Below, in pieces: positions 54,701 through 64,000 of a stretch of 64,000 bases of DNA. The position numbers and the translations under genes are program-made. The notes beneath the pieces were generated by a model, which was not told the origin of the DNA, searched no databases, and was given only the letters and a program-made list of their open reading frames with translations. Each line of letters begins with the position of its first letter. The stretch's first letter is position 1. This stretch comes from Gnetum montanum (taxonomy: Eukaryota > Streptophyta > Gnetopsida > Gnetales > Gnetaceae). The stretch is taken from assembly GCA_015680685.1 (NCBI GenBank), contig MNCI01011925.1, forward strand, positions 50,020-114,019. Reading direction: 5' to 3'.

Positions 54701-57560
54701 ATGATTTCATAAATGATGTAAGCCCCTTCCCAAAATGTCTAGAACTTAGTTTGTTGAGGTATATGTGTGGGGTTCCAATAGAAAACGTTATCTCTTACTT
54801 GAAATTTCTCTTTCCATATTCGAAGGTCATGATGCTTTTTATTGAATACCTTGTGCACTTCATTCAAGGATAGGGCTACTAGTTGCTTTTTAACTAGCAC
54901 ATTTACATTGATTAATATTTTTTTTATGCTAGGCTAAGGTTAAGGTCCAAGTCACTAGCTGTTAAAAGTGTACGAAGCTTGGATTGAATAGGTAGAGTTG
55001 GTAATTTTTTGTACATGAGCTCATAGAAAGAGTAGCCTATAGGAAGTTTCCATGATGAGTGACAAGCCTAGAGGGCATCATTTAATTTTGTGTTCTAGTC
55101 TCTCCTATATTTGCTAATATTTCTTGTTAGGATCTTTGTAATCTCCCTATTGGTAACTTTTTCTTGACCGTTGACTTGGGGGTGGTAGGTCTTATTAATT
55201 TATGTTCAACCCAAAGCTTTTCACAAGCTTCCAAAAAGTGGTACCTATGAAGTGTGTTTCATTGTCAGAAATTAGTGCGCATGACACCCCAAACCTATTT
55301 ACAATGTGCTATTATAAAAATAGATCAATAGTGAATGATATGTAATCAATGATGGCTACTGCTTTAGCCCATTTGGTATAGTAGTCAATGACTACAATAA
55401 TATAGGCCTTCTTATTAGACATAGGTGTGATGAGACCCATGAAATCTATGTTCCATATGTCAAAGGATTCTAGTGGTTAAATCCATTGTTGAGAATCCTT
55501 CATTCATGTAGTCATCCCACCATCTCGTTGATAGCGTTAACAAGATTAGATAAACTAGTGAGCATCCCTAAATATTGTGAGCCAATAGTATTCTACCATT
55601 AGGATTTTTATGACCATGCATCTCCTTGTATAGTGGCCTCTACAAGGGCCTTCGTGAGCATCCCGAAGAATGCACAATTGATCCACATCAAGGACACACC
55701 AACGAACTAGGCCATTAACACACACCTTGTAATGGTGTCCATTGATTTCCATGAAGCGTTTGGCCTAATGAAGAAACTATTGTTTCTTCCTATAGTCCAA
55801 ATCTTGTGGCATCTCTTGAGTGCGAAGATAAGTGAGGATGCCATCATACTATTTGGATTCTATGGGCATATGTTCATTAATTGCGTCAATAAAGAGAAGT
55901 TTATCTGGAAATTTATTAGAGAGTGGGCTCTGCTCCTCTTTATCATCCCATCGTAATCAAGAGAGATGGTTAGTGATCACATTCTTAGTCCCCTTTTGAT
56001 CTACCATCGTACGATCTAATTCCTACAACATCACCAGCCACTGTATGACACAGGGATTCATCATTGGCTTATTCATGAGGAAGCAAATGACACTATGGTC
56101 AGTGTGCATAAACACTTTATATACAAGCACATAGTGCTTGAACTTCTCTATAGCATAAACCATTGCCATTAGTTATTTCTTCATTGTAGTGTAGTTCAAT
56201 TGTGCACCCATAATGCTTCGACTTATGTAGTGGATGTAATATGGAAATTTTTTATCATCCAACTGCATAAGTATAGCTCCCAAGGCATAATTTGATGCAT
56301 ATGTCATGGTATGAAATGGTCCAGACCAGTTCAGTGCTTGTAGAATTGGAGTCTCTACGAGCTTATGCTTGAGGCTTAGGTATGTCTTTACACATTCCTT
56401 GGTCTAAATGAATGGGACATCTTTCTTTGTTAGCTCGACCAATGATTTGTTAATCTTAGAGAAATTATATATAAATTGCTAGTAGTAGCCAATGTGTCTA
56501 AGGAATGATTGAACATCTTTAACAGTTTCTAGTTGGCAAGTTATTCCTTGGATGATCCTTATCTTTTTAGGGTCCACCTCAATCTCTACTTGAGAAATTC
56601 TATGTCCTAGTACAATGTCCTCCTGGACCATGATATGGATTTTTTTCCAATTGAGCCATAGGTTTTTTTCCACACATATTTTAAGTTTTTTTCTTAAGGA
56701 GGTTCAAGGCTTGCTTGAATGTAGCACCATAAGTGGAGAAGTCATCTATAAAGACTTCCACTTTGCTATCAATTTTCTACTAAAAGATGCTTAAGATGAG
56801 GTGTTGAAAAGTGGTAGGAGCATTGCACAAACCAAAAGACATATTTTGATATGCAAAAGTCCCCTAGGAACTCATGAATGTTATTTTGTCTTGGCCCTTG
56901 TGGTGCAATCTGGATTTAGTTATAGCCATTATAACCATCCAAAAAATTGTAATAGCAATGCATAGATATGGTTTCTAACACCTGATTAATGAATGACAAT
57001 GAAAAATGATCTTTGAATGTTGCCATTTTTAAAAGCATAAAGTCAATACAAACTGACCATTTTCCATGTTTCTTTGGCACTATCATGAGTGGGCTAACCC
57101 ACTCACTATTCACAATGGGGTAGATGAACCTTGCCTTGAGGAGTTGCTTAATCTTCTCTTTGATGATCTACTTTAATTTTGGGTTCAATCGTCATTGTGG
57201 TTATCTCCTTGGCTTCATGGTTGGATTAGTGTAGAGATGATGTTGGCATATCTTAGAATCAATTCCAATAAGTTCAAGATATGACTAGGCAAAGACTATT
57301 GTCCATTTGTTAATCACCTTCAACAACNATTTAAAAGTTTTAGGAATTTTCAACTCTCTCCAATAGGTATTATCATTTGCATTATTAGAGAGTTGGTGAT
57401 AAAATTTCTCTAGTTTATCCATGCTTACAATAGAGACACATATAAGACTCTCATCAAGTTCCATGCAAAGTGTGCTATTTCCAAGATTTTCTATTAGCCA
57501 TTGGGTGTCCTCCTTCTTTGTGGTTACTACGTACAAGCACATTTGAACTTTAGATTCATC
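54700..57560 (-). pseudogene. Element B pol: RT, RNase H, integrase
   Basis: The minus strand starts with TLCMELDESLICVSIVS (about 57420-57475), shared with element A just before A's deletion. RT follows with W-V-S-P-L-M-I-V-P-K-K (about 57080) and V-F-I-D-D-F-S (56735-56755), the catalytic pair intact. RNase H has L-G-A-I-L-M-Q-L-D-D near 56280 and H-T-D-H near 56100. Integrase has a zinc-finger remnant (C-R-G-H-Y-T-R-R, 55555-55752), F-D-I-W-N-I-D-F-M-G near 55450 and L-I-S-D-N-E-T-H-F near 55260. Stops and shifts throughout. Element A lacks this whole block, so B represents the autonomous form of the family. Confidence 0.8.
57328..57328. other. Single unknown base
   Basis: One N within the B pol start. 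It does not affect the assignment. Confidence 0.95.
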
Positions 57561-57599
57561 TACACACTATCTACATACTTTGATAGATGTGCTCTTGAT

Positions 57600-60564
57600 A
57601 GACTAAAATTTCTGCACATAATTGCACCTAGTATTGCTATACGTGATGCATGAAACTCTCTTCTTCTCAATCTTTCCAAGTTCATTCTCCTTGGAAATTT
57701 TTAAGAAGAGATCTCTGATGTCCATTCTTGCATCATCAATGCTTAGCCATGCCTTTCCCATAATGATTGGGAAGTCCCCCTTGTAGTTTTCAACCTTGAT
57801 TACCAGAAAATCGACAAGATAGGACCACCCACAAAAAATGGTGACAATGTCCTTCACAAGTCCCAAAGGAACTATGATTGACTAGTTTGCTAATTTTAGG
57901 TAGATGTTTCTCTTCTTGAGAGGTGTCAAGTTCCATGGTTTTTGCATGTCATGGGAAATTAGATTGATGCCAAAACCTGAATCAAGAAGAGCCTTGCAGG
58001 GGTCATGTCTAGCGATTTGCAAGTAGATGAAAGGACTTATAGGGTTAGATCTTTTCCTAGGAAGGTTTCCAACCTTGATCTAATCAGATACAACATGGGT
58101 TAACATGATAGTGTAGATCTTAGGAGGCATTTGGTTTAAAGGGCTTTCAAAAGATTTGGATGCAAAGGATGATGGAGAGATAGGATAGATAGTTGCATTA
58201 GTTTATGAGGAATTCAGAGGACTGTTTGGTTGGAAGAATGGTTGTTTTTAGGATTTGGATTTTGAACTATTCAGCTAGAAGGCCGATTGTAAGTTAACAA
58301 CCCTAGTAGCATTAGGTTGTTGTAGCTATGGTGGAATTTTTCCCTAGATAGATGGAGTAAGAGGTAATTGGGTGGAGGGTGGAGGAGCATGTGTTAAAGA
58401 ATGAGAAGGATGATAGGGATATGTGGTTTTCATTCTAGTAGATGAAGAATGAGTTCTATGATACTCTGGAGGGTAGTAGTGATGTTGAATAGAAATGTGA
58501 CTATAAGAGTCATGTGGAGATATTGGTTGCTAAACACAGTACCCATATGGACCTAGCTTCCTATAAGGGTACTACTACCTTAATGGTGGAATCCCCCATG
58601 ACTGTGGGTGTTTCCACTACTGGTATTGCTCATACGGTTGTGATGGGGATCCACTTGGATAATAAGCTTATTGTTACAAGTGGAACTACCTTGGATTGCC
58701 TTGATGATAAGGAAATATTTTGGGTGTTTGCCTTCTTGCCAGTTTAGGATTCAGCATGTACACCTGAGACTCTTGCAACTGTGACATGATAGGGTAACAC
58801 CACTTAGGATGTTCATATTAGCAGATGTCACACCTACCATCATCATCTAGTTCTATGTCCATAACTTCTTCTATTGTAGTATCTTTCCCCTTACCTCTTT
58901 GGTAGGAACGTTTAGCTTCTTTTCACCTCTTATGGTTACGGTCACTACTCTGCTCTCTTGATTCTTCTACAATATTTAGAGAAATTTGGAATTTTTCATC
59001 CAAAAAATTCCACATTTTATCTACCTTGGTTGAAATTTTAGACATAGACTTTTGGATCAACAAGGTTTTTCTATTTACCACCTCATCAAATGGTGAATCC
59101 TCCTTGTTGTTGCAAAATCAAACCTCCCTTTTTCTAATGGAAGGATCCTTATTATATTTCTTAACACTATCTCGTTTCCTCAACTCTCACTCTTCTTTTG
59201 CTACTTACTCTATCAGCCTTTGGATCTGATGGGCTCTAAGTTCTGATAGTCTTCTTGGGCATAAACCCTAAGAGTTCTTGTTATTTTTGATTTGAGTCCA
59301 TTAATGATGTGGCAAGTTATTCCCACTGAGAATAACCATGGCAAGGGCATCAATGTATGGGCGAATAGTATCTGCCCATGGTGGTGTCCAAGGGTTCATG
59401 TGTTCCTTGCTTCCATATTAACATATGCTTTCTCAAATTATACACTTGGGAGTACATTTTATATTTATCATTAAATAGCTTCAACATTGTACTCCACATA
59501 CAAATGGGTTCCAGCTCTAAGGACAAATACCAGCTTTCGATTTCTTTGATGAGTGTCCTAGGAAATAGCTTTAATTTGTACCAATCATTTTCAATATTTT
59601 GTAAGGCACAGGCATCGTGAAAGGCTTGAATATGTGTTTATGGATCTAAGTTATATTTCCTTTCAAATCTAGGGATATTGTTCATGTAAAGTTGCTTGGT
59701 CTAACTATCTTTTACATGTTTGGTTGGAATTTTTACTACCTCTACTATATTCAACATACTCCGAGTTGCCAGCAAAGACTCATCATCATCATTATTTCAA
59801 TGATGCCTATGATGTCCTTTGCTACCCCTTCCTTCATGGTGGATCTAGTGATCATTATTATTCCACTGTTCACCTTCATCATGGTTGTCCTTTTGACGAC
59901 ATTTATCAAAACCAAAAGAAGAAGAAGAAGAAGATGCAGATGAAGAGGACAAAGAAGGAAGAGGACTACCACCACCATGGTTTTTGCCACCTCCTCTATG
60001 CTTGTCATAGCCATGTTCATTAGCATTTTTTTCATCCTGATGCTTACCCAAGCCCTTGCTTGGCCTGCTACTTTTACCTGAACCTAGATTGTTGATAGTG
60101 AGTGGTAGCTTCAAGTTCAAGCCCCCATCACCAACATCAAGGGATAGAGAATTTGCATGTTAAGAATCCTTAGAGAGAGGATCATCATTTTCATTTTGAT
60201 TAAGTAGGAATAAGGGATTGGTGAATTATTTTCCCTTCATAGCCTCATGGTGCTTCTCATAGTGTTGATCGCTCATATGTTGTGTTTCAGTGGGAAGGTA
60301 GTCTGGGTAATCATAGTCATGCATAATGTACTCTTCTTGAAGATCCTAGATGTCCAACCTGCTAAGAGTTTGGAGTAGCATCCTAGGCACAAATCAATCA
60401 AGGGGCATTACAATTTTTCCCTTCATATCTTGCCATTACAGTTGTTCATCCTAGTGCAGAATTAAGATGAAGTCAAGCACATACTCATCTAGATGAGTAT
60501 ATACCACTTTGCATTCTGAAGGAACTGGTTGTTTGGTATCATCATGCTTGTGAGAAAAAGACAT
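57600..60564 (-). pseudogene. Element B gag-protease
   Basis: Starts M-S-F-S-H-K-H-D-D at 60564. An acidic N-terminal part (V-V-Y-T-H-L-D-E-Y) is followed by a low-complexity region (59850-60120) of G-G-G-K-N-H-G-G-G and a Ser run, with Lys/Asp/His-rich sequence. The gag core (N-I-P-R-F-E-R-K-Y-N-L-D-P, 59640-59690; L-S-L-E-L-E-P) matches element A part by part. Protease has C-K-A-L-L-D-S-G-F-G-I-N (57965-58000), the triad intact, and ends I-M-G-K-A-W-L-S. Interrupted by stops and at least one shift. Confidence 0.8.
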
Positions 60565-60697
60565 TCTGCAATAAAAATAAGTTATCAATGTGCTTAAATT
60601 ATTATATTTAGTTTTAGAATGATTTTTAACCTTAGGGTTTGTCCAATGATATTACTGATTTTCACTATACTTAGATAGTGCACATTTCAAACAAAAA

Positions 60698-60718
60698 CAA
60701 TCCTTGGTAATGGCACCA
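60698..60718 (-). other. Primer-binding site of element B
   Basis: The minus strand reads TGGTGCCATTACCAAGGATT, a decayed tRNA-Asp-type site (compare TGGCGCCGTTGCCGGGGAC). It lies next to the LTR at 60720. Confidence 0.7.
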
Positions 60719-60719
60719 A

Positions 60720-61658
60720 TGATGAGTGATGGGTACTCCTACACTTAGTCATATGAATCAATAAGCATTCATGTGCGATCTGGTTGAATTTCATGGATTC
60801 TATGTCTTCCAGTACACTAGTCTCTAGGAAGTGAACTTGTCCTAATAGCCATTTGTTATCTTCCCAATTACACCTGTGATATGTAAATGTATGGTTAAGT
60901 GTAATCGAAGTATATGAGTTTTATTATTTTCATGTTTTATGTTTTGGGTGCTTAAAACAAAAGATTGAAGAAATGAAGTAATCCAATTGTTAACTTAATC
61001 TAACTAACTACACCTAACTAATCCTAACATAAGCACCTATTCCCACTTGCCGTACCCATCCTAAACATGTTTAGCACTACTAGGTTACCAAAAATTAAGT
61101 ATTATTGGGATTACCAAGCACTAAGCATATGCTTGAAGTGGTCGTACTTATGTACTTAATTAATCGCTACTTAATTTATCTTAGTTTAACCTAATTAATT
61201 ATTTAATTACTTCAAGCATTAAAGAAAATAATATAAAACATTAAATGCATAAATAAATAATTAATCTATTTCCAAGTGTTGTAAGGTTTATTAAAAGACT
61301 TATCTTTATTTCTATTCATACTACTGTGCTTAGGGACATCAATGCTCGAATAAAGATCTATACACTTTCTGACTCCTATTGTAGGCACTTAGAAAAATAT
61401 TCTAACTTTTAAATGACAAAATTGCAATAGCTTTAATACAACTATGATAATACATGTCATAAACACAACATGTGAGCACATATTTATCGACTTTATTGTG
61501 GAGTTGCATTGACAGGGCCTCATAAACATAGCAAACACTATGTTAATGCGGCCTTGTTGATAGGGCAACACCATGTAGACAGGGCCACGTTGAGAAGGGC
61601 CTGTTGATGAGGCCACATCAATCGAGGCCTGTTGACATGACTCTTTAATGATTCATCA
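60720..61658 (-). repeat. Element B 5' LTR
   Basis: 939 bp. On the minus strand it runs TGATGAAT...CTCATCA, with repeated 16-18-base units of ATCAACAGGSCC type in U3 (61510-61645), a TATA box (61481-61487) and the family block GAATATTTTTCTAAGTGCC. The right flank is gag of element G, cut after L-Q-N-I. The five bases next to it (AATAT, 61659-61663) would be the target duplication, but the partner copy was not found in the window. Confidence 0.85.
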
Positions 61659-62744
61659 AATATTTTGGAGCGTGCAAGCATCATGGAAAGCTTGAAGGTG
61701 ATGTTGTGGATTAGCATTATAATCACCTTCAAATCTTGGCATGCTGTTTATATCTAGCCATTTGATTTATCTATCCCTCATGTGCCCAGTTGATATGTGG
61801 ATAGCCTCCTAAATGTTTATCATGCTTGAGGTTACCATGATGGGCTTATCATTATGGTTAGGTTTGTATGCTCTGTTGTAGCAATGACCCCTTCTGTGCT
61901 CATACCTTTCTTAATCCTCTCTTCAATTCGTTCATCTCCTTTTTTTATATTCCTCATCTTTTGTATTAGAGTATCTTGAATATCAATCATGATGATCATG
62001 AGTCCTCCTTTCTTTGCTATCATAGTCTCAGTACTTGTGTCATCTTCTGTCAAATTCCACTGATGATCATGATGAGGAAAATGAGGTAGTAGGAGAATGA
62101 TGCCAACTTGTTCTCCTTTCATGACTCTTGTATGCTTCTTTGTAGGATTTTCTAGGAGCCCTTGGCCTTGAGTCCCACTTATACCTTAAGTTATTTGCCT
62201 TCCCCTTAGGTGTCTCTACTAGAGTGGAATGAAGTTGATCTTTGGTAGGTTTCTCAAGTCTATTGATAGGTGTTTTTGAAGGCTCCTCATGGTTTTGGTG
62301 GAGTTACTCAGAAATAAATACATCAACATCAAGTTCTTCAAAGACAATAGAAGTGTTGACCTACTTTCCTTTTTTTTGTACATGTTTGATCTTCATGGTA
62401 GCATCTCTCATCATTTTCTCCTTTGTGGATTCATAAGGTCTTATCATGTGCTGAGTCACATGATACCCTTATTGGATTTGGTCCAAATGCATTCCCCTTA
62501 AGGTAGTTTGGAGCATGTTAAGTGCTACACATTCTGGAGGCAAAACTATGTTGCTTTGCATGTTTTTCTACCTCATTTAATTATCTTAATGAAAGATGAA
62601 AGTGAAGTCTATATGATAATAATTAATATGAACATAAGTGATTCTTATTTGCATCGGCATCCTTCATTCTTCCTCATCAATGATTCTATCATTACTTCTT
62701 CATATCTCCTTGGTAGGTGGTGATGTACCTTTGTTTGAGACCAT
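61659..62744 (-). pseudogene. Element G gag, cut by element B
   Basis: The minus-strand frame opens M-V-S-N-K-G-T-S-P-P at 62744. Low-complexity basic/acidic sequence (61830-62120) follows, then the gag core N-S-M-P-R-F-E-G-D-Y-N-A-N-P (about 61695-61735) and A-F-H-D-A-C-T-L-Q-N-I, after which the LTR of B begins. Same family as gag of A and B but a distinct copy. Stops are frequent. Confidence 0.75.
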
Positions 62745-62871
62745 GTTTATAACTTAATACATTGGTTAATTGTCTGTAACTTTTTTGGGATTATTAAAAA
62801 TTAATATTTTGACTTTAGGTTTTTGATACAACAAATTTTGAAAAAATCAATTACTAAGCATACATTGACTT

Positions 62872-62890
62872 GTCCCCAACAATAGTGCCA
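62872..62890 (-). other. Primer-binding site of element G
   Basis: The minus strand reads TGGCACTATTGTTGGGGAC, tRNA-Asp type with four changes. It adjoins the LTR at 62892. Confidence 0.8.
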
Positions 62891-62891
62891 A

Positions 62892-63792
62892 TGATGAGTG
62901 GTGGAGTAGTCCAACACACAACCATATGAGATATGAGTATTCACATTTAGCCTGGTCAAATTCTGTAAACAAGGCAATGTGATTATGCTAGTAATTGGTT
63001 TGAGTTTGTGATCATTGTCTTTCCACATGAGATAGTAAAATCAATGTGTACGGTTTAAGTTACAATGAGGTGTATGATAACTAGTGTTACATTGGCCATT
63101 TTACTCATAGTAAGCATAAGGTAAATGAAAGTGGTCTCTAAGTCTAAGTAAACAACAAGTGAATCTAGTCTAGCCTAAGAAATGGACATTAATTCCTAAC
63201 TCTCCACGCACATCTTGGACTTATGTAATCATTACTTAGATTACCAAGTACCTTGCTACAAGGAAAACCAAGCGATAATGCTACTGGGTTATCAAAAGAT
63301 CACACTTTATGCTCAAGATCATTCATATCCTTTCTGCTTAACAATAGTAAAAGTAAAGTTCATGGGAAAGTAAATAGTAACTAAGAAAACAATAATTAGT
63401 AGACTAAGTAAAAATAATAAATATGATTCTAGATAAACAATAAAAAACTAATTGGATGCTACAATGGTGAAAAGTAATCTCGATCTTTATTGTAGTTCAC
63501 ACTTATGTCCAAGTACAAGATGCTTGAATAAATACTCCATACAATCACCTTAGACCACACCATAGGCATACATTGCTAAGTGCTAAGTACTAAAATCAAG
63601 AAAATAAACTGACAGAGTTTTGCTAAGGTGAAATGAAATTTTTGTTAGGATTGTGCACCTAAGTGTCATATTTATAGGCCTACATGTGTTCATGATATCA
63701 GATATTTGACATTGTAGCTTGTGCCCTGATATCAAGGATATGATATCAAATGCCCAATATCATAGGCAATCAAAATATGATTTATCAACATG
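62892..63792 (-). repeat. Element G 5' LTR (outer end approximate)
   Basis: The inner end is firm (CTCATCA next to the primer site). The outer end is placed at TGTTGATAAATC (63792) because this gives a 901-bp LTR with TG...CA, close to the 905-918 bp of element A. TATAAATA lies at 63669-63676 (minus strand). The motif TGATATCA occurs three times just upstream of it. No 3' LTR of G is in the window. Confidence 0.65.
63669..63748 (-). promoter_or_regulatory. LTR promoter of element G: TATA box with TGATATCA palindromes
   Basis: On the minus strand, three copies of the 8-base palindrome TGATATCA (63741-63748, 63727-63734, 63693-63700) precede TATAAATA (63669-63676). Repeated palindromes in U3 often bind dimeric regulators; which, if any, is unknown. 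Confidence 0.5.
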
Positions 63793-64000
63793 TCTCTTTT
63801 ACATAAAACCAATAGCCCATTACATGATGAGAAAACTACTACAAAAAATGGTAGGATCAATATTGAAGAAAATTAGAGTGAATTACTAAATGTAGGGGGT
63901 CTCATATGCTCATTCAGATCTTTACTACATTCAAAGACTATGTTCAACTAATGTAGATAACCATAGAGGGGATGAAATAAGTTCTAGAATAAGAAGGACC
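63793..64000. other. Right edge, unassigned
   Basis: AT-rich sequence outside the LTR of element G; nothing recognised. Confidence 0.4.

Noticed and set aside
59751-60120. Overlapping frames on both strands rich in His, Lys, Ser
   Set aside because: Only the minus-strand frame matches the low-complexity part of gag in element A; the others are shadows of its repeats.

Overview
This is nuclear DNA of a seed plant, most likely one with a large, repeat-rich genome. The evidence is plant-type Ty3/gypsy and Ty1/copia retroelements, RTE-clade LINEs, tRNA-like SINE relics, short GT-AG introns and heavy C-to-T decay. I found no intact protein-coding gene. Nearly everything recognisable is transposon, much of it nested. 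Which plant it is cannot be told from the window.

Layout. 1-2682 and 13114-15085 are the two halves of one RTE LINE on the minus strand. The LINE is split by element A (2683-13113, plus), an Athila/Tat-like Ty3 element of 10.4 kb with 0.9-kb LTRs, a 5-bp target duplication CCAAG, a tRNA-Asp-type primer site, gag and protease. A has no reverse transcriptase, RNase H or integrase, but has a second ~988-codon reading frame (ORF2). 15.4-19.5 kb is a decayed Ty1/copia element (minus) with a 972-base N gap. 19.5-22.4 kb holds SINE-like relics and another RTE 3' end. 22.8-23.9 kb is a second ORF2 relic (plus), cut by an Athila-type LTR (23926-24790, minus).

24.8-46.1 kb is dominated by Tat-lineage material on the minus strand: pol with RT, RNase H, a second RNase H-like domain and integrase (24976-28435), and gag-protease (43200-46134). 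Between them lie element D (29490-37496, plus, complete LTRs and TTTAC target duplication, gag-protease only) and a plus-strand, intron-containing gene relic (38515-42153) that starts with an FCP1/NIF-phosphatase-like stretch. 46135-52929 (plus) holds Tat-like elements E and F, with 1.8-1.9-kb LTRs full of hairpin-forming repeats. 52930-61658 (minus) is element B, a relative of A that still has gag, protease, RT, RNase H and integrase. Its 5' LTR interrupts the gag of another element, G, whose own 5' LTR lies at 62892 to about 63792.

How the parts relate. B looks like the autonomous relative of A. A matches B through gag, protease and the start of pol, then skips the catalytic pol domains and resumes in the same 3' spacer. 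Element D likewise keeps gag-protease and would need pol from a partner such as the Tat element at 25-28 kb. Reading frames run for kilobases with few or no frameshifts but many in-frame TAG/TAA/TGA codons, as expected of methylated, silenced retroelements. The signals most worth a second look are the spliced gene relic at 38.5-42.2 kb, the conserved ORF2 of A, a duplicated hairpin with compensatory stem changes at 7.64-7.82 kb, and several tandem-repeat systems inside leaders, spacers and LTRs.
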